Below are positions 6,075-12,247 of a DNA stretch of 12,441 nt, one piece after another. The position numbers were made by a program, and so were the translations under genes. Below the pieces are notes generated by a model, which did no database searches, was not told the origin of the DNA, and saw nothing but the letters and a program-made list of their open reading frames with translations. Each line of letters starts with the position of its first letter. Position 1 is the first letter of the stretch. The DNA comes from Candidatus Peregrinibacteria bacterium (GTDB lineage Bacteria > Patescibacteriota > Gracilibacteria > Peribacterales > Peribacteraceae), in assembly GCA_016215715.1 (NCBI GenBank), contig JACRIG010000026.1:1-12441 (forward strand). Reading direction: 5' to 3'.

Positions 6075-7910
6075 AGTGAATGATGAAAATCGTTTGCCAG
6101 AAGCTGAAAGCTGAAAGCTGACAGCTTCAAGAAGTTCATCGTAGAAGAAAGGCCGCCCGTCGTACTTGAGAATTTTTCGCTCAAGATTGAGCCCGCAGTC
6201 CTGCCGGATCAGCTGGCCCAGCTGCCCCTGATAATTTCCTTCGATGAGTACCACGTGCTTCGCTTTCTTCGCGAGCTTCTGCAATTTCTCGGTCTTGAGC
6301 GGCCAGAGGTACGTGTAATGGAGATAGCCGATGCGAGGACTTCGGACAGAGGACTTCGGACTTCGGGACAGTGATTCCATCACATCGAGAATAGGACCCT
6401 TGGTGCTCCCCCAGCCCACAATGAGAAGATCAAGCTTCGGTTCGCTATTCCCCTTGTCCGATGTCCGATGTCCGATGTCCGATTCGTACAACATCGCCTC
6501 CGGCGTCGCCTCTGCAAGCACCGCGCCTTTTTTCATGCGCTTCTCCATCTGCGCCTTCGCATTTTCAGGCGTTTCATCGACGGAGCCATCGGCATTGTGT
6601 TCATCGCCCTGTGCAACGTACGTCGCGGCTTTCGCTCCGGGGAGCCATCGCTTTGAAATACCGTATTCGGCCTCCGGATCGTACCGGTCCGTTGCTTTCA
6701 GCTTCGCGAGTTCTTTTTTCTCTGTGATGAGGAACCCGCGCTCGAATGTCGTCTGCGACTGGTCAAATTTTTCCTGCGTGTAGAGCGCCTCTGCAATCTG
6801 TTTATCCGTGAGAACAATGACGGGAATCTGAAAATTTTCTGCGATGTTGAATGCCATCGGCATGAGTTCGAAACAGTCTGCAGCATCGCTCACCGAAAGG
6901 ACGCAGCGCGGGAATTCTCCATGCGCCGTGCTGACGGCCATGAGTAAATCTCCCTGCGCGGTCCACGTCGGGAGGCCTGTTGCAGGACCGGGGCGCTGCG
7001 CCAGGACGAAGACAACTGGATTTTCGATGATCGCATTGAGAGAAATAGTCTCACTCATGAGATCGAATCCCCCGCCGGACGTCGCCGTGAGTGCGCGCGT
7101 TCCCATGAACATCGCACCACTCGCCATCTGCGCGGCAGTGATCTCGTCCTCCGCCTGTTTCACGACCATGCCGGTTTTATTCTGCATATCGGCAATAAAT
7201 TTCAGAAGCGGCGAACTCGGCGTCATCGGGTAGCCGGCATAGAACCGTACCCCCGCGTGGATCGCGCCGAGTCCCATCGCTTCGCTGCCCGTGAGGAGCA
7301 TACGATCTTTCCATATGTCATCATGTTCCGGAAGTTCGACGCGGACATCCGCTGCCTGTTTTTTTGTGAATGCGAATCCCTCGTCAATGCACTGCATGTT
7401 GAGTTCCAGAAGATCTTTCTTCGATGCAAACTGCTCGCTCGCAAGTTTCCTGAGTGCATCCGCGCTCTGTCCGAGCAGCGCCCAGACAACGGACGTAATG
7501 AGCATGTTCCCCAGAATCGGCTTCGCCCTGAGCTTCCGGAGGATCTCCTCCGTCGGCAGCACGATCGTTATGATTTTCTTTTTCTTTAATTCCGCACTCT
7601 GCTTCGTACTCCACTTCCAATCCGGAGACTGGTGAATAATCACACCACCGTCACGAACTTCCTCCACATTGAGTTCCAGTCCGTGATGATTGAAGCAGAC
7701 GAGAATATCGACAAGCTCATGTGTGCTTCGCACTTCTTCATTGCTGACATCCAGCTGATAGCTGGAATGCCCCCCCTTGATAACAGACATGTATTCGCGG
7801 TATCCGAAGATGCAGTACCCTGCTCGCTTCAGCCCCTTCGCGCAGATCTCGCCGACGGAGTTCACTCCCTGCCCCTGTGCGCCGGTAATCTTAATTGCAA
7901 TGCGACTCAT
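6066..7910 (-). CDS. korA: 2-oxoacid:acceptor oxidoreductase, fused gamma-alpha subunit
   Basis: Partner of the beta subunit, 614 residues. Residues 1-190 are the gamma domain, beginning with ITGAQGQGVNSVGE, which helps bind CoA. From about 200 follows the alpha (pyrimidine-binding) domain. YPMTP at 227-231 replaces the usual YPITP substrate motif, and EDEITAAQMASGA at 254-266 carries the glutamate that activates thiamine diphosphate. The C-terminal domain (about 492-595) begins LLIVGWGSTKG. The gamma-alpha plus beta layout and lengths resemble the two-subunit enzymes of Sulfolobus. ATG 7910 overlaps the flavodoxin stop (ATGA), showing translational coupling. Three stretches come from heptamer repeats: residues 477-486, 514-525 and the last 20 or so residues. 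They fall at a linker, a loop and the C-terminus, where extra residues should be tolerated. Confidence 0.94.
   Translation of the reverse strand: MSRIAIKITGAQGQGVNSVGEICAKGLKRAGYCIFGYREYMSVIKGGHSSYQLDVSNEEVRSTHELVDILVCFNHHGLELNVEEVRDGGVIIHQSPDWKWSTKQSAELKKKKIITIVLPTEEILRKLRAKPILGNMLITSVVWALLGQSADALRKLASEQFASKKDLLELNMQCIDEGFAFTKKQAADVRVELPEHDDIWKDRMLLTGSEAMGLGAIHAGVRFYAGYPMTPSSPLLKFIADMQNKTGMVVKQAEDEITAAQMASGAMFMGTRALTATSGGGFDLMSETISLNAIIENPVVFVLAQRPGPATGLPTWTAQGDLLMAVSTAHGEFPRCVLSVSDAADCFELMPMAFNIAENFQIPVIVLTDKQIAEALYTQEKFDQSQTTFERGFLITEKKELAKLKATDRYDPEAEYGISKRWLPGAKAATYVAQGDEHNADGSVDETPENAKAQMEKRMKKGAVLAEATPEAMLYESDIGHRTSDKGNSEPKLDLLIVGWGSTKGPILDVMESLSRSPKSSVRSPRIGYLHYTYLWPLKTEKLQKLAKKAKHVVLIEGNYQGQLGQLIRQDCGLNLERKILKYDGRPFFYDELLEAVSFQLSASGKRFSSFTKS
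6102..6129. repeat. Heptamer array C2, four AGCTNNN-type units
   Basis: Units AGCTGAA, AGCTGAA, AGCTGAC and AGCTTCA, inside the alpha-subunit gene, encode residues about 594-603 of the C-terminal extension. Aligning the reverse complement with array C1 gives 19 identities in 29 positions, so the two form an imperfect inverted pair. Confidence 0.8.
6339..6366. repeat. Heptamer array A, ACTTCGG-type units
   Basis: Four units of 7 bases: ACTTCGG, ACAGAGG, ACTTCGG, ACTTCGG, with a degenerate continuation on both sides (6337-6369). It encodes residues 514-525 of the alpha subunit, a Ser/Arg/Pro-rich loop. In reverse complement its unit is GTCCGAA, one base from the GTCCGAT unit of array B. Confidence 0.8.
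6455..6482. repeat. Heptamer array B, four perfect TGTCCGA units
   Basis: Four identical 7-base units in tandem. Because 7 is not a multiple of 3, each copy is read in a different frame; the encoded residues are 477-486, just before the C-terminal domain. The array has opposite orientation to array A, with 88 bases between them. Confidence 0.9.
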
Positions 7911-8398
7911 GCGTGAGAGGAAATTTTTTTGGCCAGCTCCTGCGCCCACTTCTTTATGGCCTCTTCCTGACCGTAGGGCTCGTTCACAATTTTCAGAGAC
8001 GGAAGCAGCAGTTCTCCGCCATGTGATTTCACAAATTCCTCCAGCAGATCTTTTGCCTTTGCAGTGTAGCGATAGCGCGCATCGCCGAGTCCGATGATCG
8101 CGACCTTTTTACCTTTCAACTTCGCATCCGCGGCACGCTCACGCAGAAACGCGTGCATGTGAGGGTTCATCTGCCCCTCGCTCCCGCCGGTGTTCCACGT
8201 TCCCGAAGCGAGAAGAAGAACATCGCCCTTCAGCAAATCTTCCGCCTTCGCCTGCTCCGCGCGTATCACGGTGACACTCACGTTCGGCACTTTCGTTTTC
8301 AAAAATATCGTCACATTTGTGACAACATAATCAGTGTGTCCGCTCGTCGAGGCGGCGATGATCTGGAGGCTCGGCACGAGAGCGAGTGTACACCCCAT
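7907..8398 (-). CDS. Flavodoxin
   Basis: Small FMN-binding electron carrier, 163 residues. The phosphate loop STSGHT lies at 17-22. The first FMN-stacking loop ASGTWNTGGSEG at about 64-75 includes Trp68. The second loop, LGDARYRY at 104-111, holds the expected aromatic residues Tyr109 and Tyr111. The length matches flavodoxins of the long or intermediate class. The stop codon overlaps the start of the oxidoreductase alpha gene, so the two are translated together. The natural reading is that this flavodoxin accepts electrons from that enzyme. ATG 8398 is used; GTG 8377 would give an N-terminus closer to the family. The region just upstream folds into a three-way junction that could affect initiation. 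Confidence 0.9.
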   Translation of the reverse strand: MGCTLALVPSLQIIAASTSGHTDYVVTNVTIFLKTKVPNVSVTVIRAEQAKAEDLLKGDVLLLASGTWNTGGSEGQMNPHMHAFLRERAADAKLKGKKVAIIGLGDARYRYTAKAKDLLEEFVKSHGGELLLPSLKIVNEPYGQEEAIKKWAQELAKKISSHA

Positions 8399-8409
8399 TC
8401 GCACACATG

Positions 8410-8466
8410 AAGAGTCACCCCAGGCCATAGACCTGGGGTGGTTGATATCCTTCAACCACGACTCTT
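8410..8466. other. Perfect three-way-junction inverted repeat
   Basis: Three nested perfect stems meet with only two unpaired bases at the junction. The outer stem is AAGAGTC (8410-8416) with GACTCTT (8460-8466). The first inner stem is CCCAGG (8419-8424) with CCTGGG (8432-8437). The second inner stem is GTGGTTGA (8438-8445) with TCAACCAC (8452-8459). That makes 21 base pairs in 57 bases. On the plus strand it runs into TTTTT (8465-8469) like an intrinsic terminator. On the minus strand it lies between the stop codon at 8468 and the flavodoxin ATG at 8398, where it could be an attenuator, an RNA-stabilising end or a leader element. Confidence 0.8.
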
Positions 8467-8467
8467 T

Positions 8468-8791
8468 TTACACGTAGAGCATAATGCTGAACCGCTCTCC
8501 CTTGATTTCGAAGACGCGCTGCTTGCGTTCCTGGCCGATGAACAGTTCATGGGCATTCCCGCCGTAGACGATCTTTCGTTCTACGTCGATATTGCCGTCA
8601 TGAAACGCTTCAACGCTGATGCAGTTCGAACCCAAGTTAGTCACGACCAGCGTCAGTGACATATCGAGTGCGAATGCTTCGTGGTCAACGGGGAGACCCC
8701 ACGTATCACGGAGGTACTTCATGCCCTCGTAATACGCTTCATGCCTCGGGAGCGGTCCTGTAAAACTGATGAGTCTGATCCTGCTTTTCAT
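8468..8791 (-). CDS. Small protein of unknown function
   Basis: I do not recognise a family for this 107-residue protein. It has no signal peptide or membrane segment. The N-terminal half is mixed in charge (RLISFTGPLPRHEAYYEGMKYLRDTW). The C-terminal half alternates hydrophobic and polar residues (LTLVVTNLGSNCISVEAF, then RKQRVFEIKGERFSIMLYV), which suggests a small beta-rich fold. ATG 8791 is chosen because GAGGTG lies five bases before it; the frame stays open upstream but without a better start. A 165-base AT-rich region separates it from the divergent acyl-CoA synthetase gene, so it probably has its own promoter. The downstream flavodoxin operon may be reached by read-through, depending on the structured element between them. 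Confidence 0.75.
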   Translation of the reverse strand: MKSRIRLISFTGPLPRHEAYYEGMKYLRDTWGLPVDHEAFALDMSLTLVVTNLGSNCISVEAFHDGNIDVERKIVYGGNAHELFIGQERKQRVFEIKGERFSIMLYV

Positions 8792-8875
8792 ATTGCACCT
8801 CATGAATGTGAGAAAATGGGACAAAACCGATTCGTCCCAATCCCTGCACAGAGCCGTGTTTTGAAAGATATTAAT

Positions 8876-8881
8876 ATTATA
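8876..8881 (-). promoter_or_regulatory. Possible -10 for the gene at 8791
   Basis: TATAAT on the minus strand in the AT-rich gap. It would give a leader of roughly 75-80 bases that includes the GAGGTG ribosome binding site. No strong -35 seen. Confidence 0.35.
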
Positions 8882-8919
8882 CAATATAATTGATTATTAG
8901 TATATATCAGGAAATATGG

Positions 8920-8948
8920 TTCAAAAAAGGATATTAATCAGGTATAAT
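8920..8948 (+). promoter_or_regulatory. Promoter of the acyl-CoA synthetase gene
   Basis: A perfect -10 TATAAT (8943-8948) is preceded by TTCAAA (8920-8925, four of six matches to the -35) with 17-base spacing. The predicted transcript start is near 8955, two bases before ATG 8957, so the message would be almost leaderless. Confidence 0.6.
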
Positions 8949-8956
8949 AGAGGGAA

Positions 8957-11035
8957 ATGTCGCTTCTCAACCCAAAATCCATTGCCGTGATCGGTGCTTC
9001 TGCAACCGAGGGGAAGGTCGGGCATGAAGTGTTCAAAAATATCGTGACACAGGGTTTTGCGGGTGACGTGTACCCCGTAAATCCGAAAGGTGGAGAGATT
9101 CTTGGCAAGAAAGTGCACACATCGCTTAGTGAAATCTCGGGAACAGTTGATCTTGCGGTAATCGTCACTCCTGCAGCGACCGTCGCCCGCGTGCTTGAAG
9201 AATGTGCAGCAAAATCGGTCAAAAACGTCATCGTGATCTGCGCAGGATTTAAAGAAACCGGAAGTGACGACGGAAAAACGCGGGAGCGCGAGCTTGCAGA
9301 GAGTGCGAAGAAATATGGCATCAATCTGATGGGACCGAATTGTCTGGGGATGATTCGCCCCGGAATCAAACTGAATGCTTCATTCGCAAAAAATCTTCCG
9401 CCCGCAGGAGGGATAGCATTGATCAGCCAATCAGGCGCATTCGCTGTCGCGCTTCTGGATGCGGCAACAGATTTACATCTTGGTTTTTCTCTCGTCGCGA
9501 GCATCGGAAACAAAACGGTGATGAATGAATCGGATTTTCTAAAACTTTGCGCAGATGATGCCGAAACAAACGTGATCGGATTCTATTTAGAAAGCATCGA
9601 GGATGGCATGCGCTTCCGTGAGATCGCAGAAACGGTAGCCAGAAAAAAGCCCATCGTGCTATTGAAAAGCGGCGTGTCTCAGGCCGGACGCAAAGCCGCT
9701 TCGTCGCATACGGGAGCTCTTGCGGGGAGCGATGCAGCGATTGATGCCTTGTGTACGCAAACTGGAATTCATCGCGCTCATTCGCTACAGGAATTCACCG
9801 ATCTCCTCAAAGTTCTGAGCACCCAGCCGGCACTTCTCACGAATCGCATCGCTGTGATCACGAATGCAGGCGGACCCGGAATTCTTGCCGCCGACGCAGC
9901 GGAGAAAATTCATCTCTCGCTCCCCTCACTTTCAGAGACACAGGAAAAGAACCTTCGCAAAGCGCTTCCCGAGACCGCATCAACCAAAAATCCGATTGAT
10001 GTCATCGGCGATAGCGGAGCGGACCGCTTTGCTGCGGCGCTCGAAGCCTGCATCAATGATTCCGGCATCGACGGTATCGCGGTGCTTCTGACGCCGCAGG
10101 TGATGACGCCGGTGAAGGAAGTGGCGCAGGTAATTATCGAAGCAAAAAGGCGGACGAAGATGATGCCGATTGTTACAAGTTTTATGGGCGGAGAGAGTGT
10201 GATAGAAGCATGCGCGTTGCTCGCAAAAAATGGCATCCCGTCGTTTGAAACGCCCGAACGCGCGGTGCAGGCTTTGGCGGCTTTGTTCCAAACCGGACCG
10301 CGCCCACGGAGGGGCGCTGCTACATCTAAAAAAATCAGCAGCAGCCCTCCGCGGCTGCGGGATGCACAGAAAATTCTATCCAATCATCAAGGCCTCCTCT
10401 CCGAAGAAAAAACCGCTGAGCTTCTGAAGCTCTACGGCCTCCCTCTCCCCGAACAACATCTCGCACGCAGCAGAGACGAGGCCATTGTCCTCGCGCAGAA
10501 AATCGGCTATCCGGTGATCGCCAAAATCAGTTCGCCGCAGATTCTCCACAAAACCGACGTTGGTGGTATTCGCGGTGGCATCAAAACCGAAGCAGAAATG
10601 ATTACCGCTTTCGACGGCATCATGGAGGACGTCTCCAAAAATGCACCGGATGCACACGTTCGGGGGATCCTTATCCAGAAACTTCTCCCCGTTGGCAGCG
10701 AATTCATCATCGGCGGCCTGCGCGATGCGTCGTTCGGCCCCCTTGTCATGGCCGGCCTCGGGGGCATCTACACGGAACTCTTCCGTGATGTCGCTTTCAG
10801 GCTCGCTCCGATCAGCGAAGAATCCGCGTACGAACTTCTGCAGGAACTGACATCGTGGAAATTACTCACGGGCCTGCGCGGCAAAACGCAGGCGGACATC
10901 ACGAAAATTGCGAAGATGCTCGTCACGGTCTCGCAGATGCTCTGCGAGTGTCCGGCGATTCAGGAGCTGGATTTCAATCCGGTGCTTATTCACGAGAAGG
11001 ATGTGACGATTGCCGACGTGAAAATCGTCCTGTAG
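8957..11035 (+). CDS. Acyl-CoA (acetate-CoA) synthetase, ADP-forming, fused alpha-beta
   Basis: Converts acyl-CoA, ADP and phosphate to the free acid, CoA and ATP by way of a phosphohistidine, conserving energy at the end of fermentation. Of 692 residues, the N-terminal CoA-binding domain has GASATEGKVG at about 13-22 and GPNCLG at about 126-131. ISQSGAF lies at about 156-162. The active histidine is His251 in SSHTGALAG. Residues to about 445 complete the alpha part. The ATP-grasp beta part starts near 480 and has SPQILHKTDVGG with His531. It ends with ELDFNPVLIH. Residues 450-466 at the junction come from a palindromic insert. The stop TAG lies within an inverted-repeat element. The gene is divergent from the flavodoxin-oxidoreductase group, which makes its likely substrate. 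Acetate is the usual but unproved acid. Confidence 0.94.
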   Translation: MSLLNPKSIAVIGASATEGKVGHEVFKNIVTQGFAGDVYPVNPKGGEILGKKVHTSLSEISGTVDLAVIVTPAATVARVLEECAAKSVKNVIVICAGFKETGSDDGKTRERELAESAKKYGINLMGPNCLGMIRPGIKLNASFAKNLPPAGGIALISQSGAFAVALLDAATDLHLGFSLVASIGNKTVMNESDFLKLCADDAETNVIGFYLESIEDGMRFREIAETVARKKPIVLLKSGVSQAGRKAASSHTGALAGSDAAIDALCTQTGIHRAHSLQEFTDLLKVLSTQPALLTNRIAVITNAGGPGILAADAAEKIHLSLPSLSETQEKNLRKALPETASTKNPIDVIGDSGADRFAAALEACINDSGIDGIAVLLTPQVMTPVKEVAQVIIEAKRRTKMMPIVTSFMGGESVIEACALLAKNGIPSFETPERAVQALAALFQTGPRPRRGAATSKKISSSPPRLRDAQKILSNHQGLLSEEKTAELLKLYGLPLPEQHLARSRDEAIVLAQKIGYPVIAKISSPQILHKTDVGGIRGGIKTEAEMITAFDGIMEDVSKNAPDAHVRGILIQKLLPVGSEFIIGGLRDASFGPLVMAGLGGIYTELFRDVAFRLAPISEESAYELLQELTSWKLLTGLRGKTQADITKIAKMLVTVSQMLCECPAIQELDFNPVLIHEKDVTIADVKIVL
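10304..10354. repeat. Imperfect palindrome inside the synthetase gene
   Basis: Arms of 18 bases (10304-10321 and 10337-10354) pair at 15 of 18 positions around a 15-base A-rich loop. It encodes the linker between the CoA-ligase and ATP-grasp domains (residues 450-466). Its base composition, C/G-rich arms with an A-rich centre, differs from the surrounding gene. It looks like a short mobile palindromic repeat taken in-frame. Confidence 0.65.
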
Positions 11036-11187
11036 AGACGTGCGAATCGCACGTCTCGGGCCCGCCACGTCACATTAATGCGACGTGGCCCGCGGGCGAG
11101 AGACGCAAGATTTTGCGTCTATACATTGCTAGATACGAATTTTTAATAACCGAGAGGCTAAGACGTGCGCATCGCACGTCTCTACAG
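11030..11187. mobile_element. MITE-like element with 16-base terminal inverted repeats
   Basis: CTGTAGAGACGTGCGA (11030-11045) is repeated exactly inverted at 11172-11187, bounding a 158-base element without coding capacity. Inside are four hairpins: 11035-11057, 11064-11089, 11101-11120 and 11161-11181. Three of them share an AGACG stem base. The left end supplies the TAG stop (11033-11035) of the synthetase gene. No target-site duplication is evident. The hairpins may also serve as a terminator, although T-tracts are poor. Confidence 0.7.
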
Positions 11188-11284
11188 AGGATTTCTTTGA
11201 TTTTGATGTCAACTTTCCCTACTCTCTCAACACCTCCGCAGGCAAATATGCCTGCGCTGGGTCAATTTTATTCTCCTCACTCTT
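11188..11284 (+). promoter_or_regulatory. Leader region of the NIF3-like gene with one hairpin
   Basis: CGCAGGCA (11237-11244) and TGCCTGCG (11249-11256) form a perfect 8-pair stem with a 4-base loop. A T-rich tract (11265-11270) begins 9 bases after the stem, which is too far for a standard terminator. No Shine-Dalgarno lies before ATG 11285. TATTCT at 11269-11274 could be a -10. Confidence 0.4.
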
Positions 11285-12247
11285 ATGAAACTCAAGAAAC
11301 TCTTCGCCTCCGCAGTGCAACACGGCATCGACGCCGATCCCCGTGGCCGCAAGCATATTGAAAAATTCCTCAGGAAAATTGCGGAAAAGGGAAAGAAGCT
11401 TGAGGGAGTGGAGAAAGAACTGTTCGATGAAGAGCGCACATGGAACCCGTACCACGACAGCCGCATCCTGAACGGAACGGGAGAAGAGGACGTGACGCGC
11501 ATGATGGTCGGCATCGATATGGAAACGCCCGAGATTATTCTCGCAGACAGATTGCGCGAGAAGGGGGAGAAAATCGACTGCATTCTCGTTCATCATCCCG
11601 AAGGCCGGGCGCTCGCAGATCTCGACAAGGTCATGGTGACGCAGGTCGACGTCTACGCGCAGGCAGGGGTTCCCGTGAACCATGCCGAGGGCTTGCTACG
11701 GCCACGTATGGACCGCATCTGGCGCGCAATCCACGCTGATAATCTCTTCCGCACAGAGCGCACCGCGGAACTGCTGGGCATCCCGATGATGGGCTGCCAC
11801 ACCATCACCGACAACCTCGTCTGGGCATTCATGGAAAAGAACATCTGCAAGAAACAATTCGATGGCCTGAAGGAAATCGTCGACGCAGTTCTGGAGATTG
11901 AGGAATACAAGTACTACGCGAAGAAGGGCAACCCACCGATCATCGTGAATGGAGGCGAGAGCTCGCGCCCGGGTAAAGTCGTCGCGACGGAATTCACCGG
12001 CGGCACCAACGGTCCGGAGGAATTCATCGAGAAGCAGTCACATGCGGGGGTCGGCACCATCCTCGCGATGCACTTCACGGAAAAAGAAGTAGAAGAGGGA
12101 CGGAAGCACCACATCAACATGATCCAGTGCAGCCACATGGCTTCTGATGCTCTCGGCGTGAACCTCCTCATCGATAAGTGGACGAAGGAAGAGAAGAAAC
12201 TCTCGACACTCGACGTCTCCGGCTTCATCCGCGTGAAGAGAAAATAA
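11285..12247 (+). CDS. NIF3-like (NGG1p-interacting factor 3 family) metal-binding protein
   Basis: This 320-residue protein belongs to the NIF3 superfamily, whose members form rings and bind two metal ions; their biochemical function is still debated. Likely ligand regions are HHPEG at 103-107, NHAEG at 132-136, HTITDN at 172-177, and CSHMASDALGVNLL at about 282-295. The last corresponds to the GHxxSE segment near the end of typical members, with Asp in place of Glu. NGGESSRPGK at 222-231 and SHAGVGT at 252-258 fit the central sheet. It most resembles the longer versions seen in archaea and some anaerobes, with an N-terminal extension of about 70 residues, rather than YbgI. ATG 11285 lacks a Shine-Dalgarno. 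The stop overlaps the start of the next gene (TAATG), so the two are coupled. Confidence 0.82.
   Translation: MKLKKLFASAVQHGIDADPRGRKHIEKFLRKIAEKGKKLEGVEKELFDEERTWNPYHDSRILNGTGEEDVTRMMVGIDMETPEIILADRLREKGEKIDCILVHHPEGRALADLDKVMVTQVDVYAQAGVPVNHAEGLLRPRMDRIWRAIHADNLFRTERTAELLGIPMMGCHTITDNLVWAFMEKNICKKQFDGLKEIVDAVLEIEEYKYYAKKGNPPIIVNGGESSRPGKVVATEFTGGTNGPEEFIEKQSHAGVGTILAMHFTEKEVEEGRKHHINMIQCSHMASDALGVNLLIDKWTKEEKKLSTLDVSGFIRVKRK

Larger units (their letters stand above)
8792..8956. promoter_or_regulatory. AT-rich divergent promoter region
   Basis: This gap between divergent starts is much richer in A and T than its surroundings, especially 8860-8945. It holds at least two perfect TATAAT hexamers on the plus strand (8884-8889, 8943-8948) and one on the minus strand (8881-8876). 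The minus-strand leader also contains TGGGAC (8835-8830) pairing with GTCCCA (8823-8818), followed by TTTTCTC, which may be a weak attenuator hairpin. Confidence 0.55.

Noticed and set aside
6339..6482. Possible CRISPR array
   Set aside because: The units are 7 bases, directly adjacent and inverted between arrays; there are no 25-40 base repeats with unique spacers and no cas genes.
6331..6783. 150-codon open frame on the plus strand within the oxidoreductase alpha gene
   Set aside because: It is a shadow of a conserved gene, made longer by the heptamer repeats; the product is rich in Ser and Arg and has no motif.
8410..8466. Hammerhead ribozyme, suggested by the three-way junction
   Set aside because: The junction has only two unpaired bases and lacks the conserved CUGAUGA and GAA core.
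8410..8466. tRNA-like gene
   Set aside because: It has three arms, is too short, and has no T-loop or anticodon-loop consensus.
11219..11683. 154-codon open frame antisense to the NIF3-like gene
   Set aside because: The sense strand carries conserved NIF3 motifs; the antisense frame shows none.
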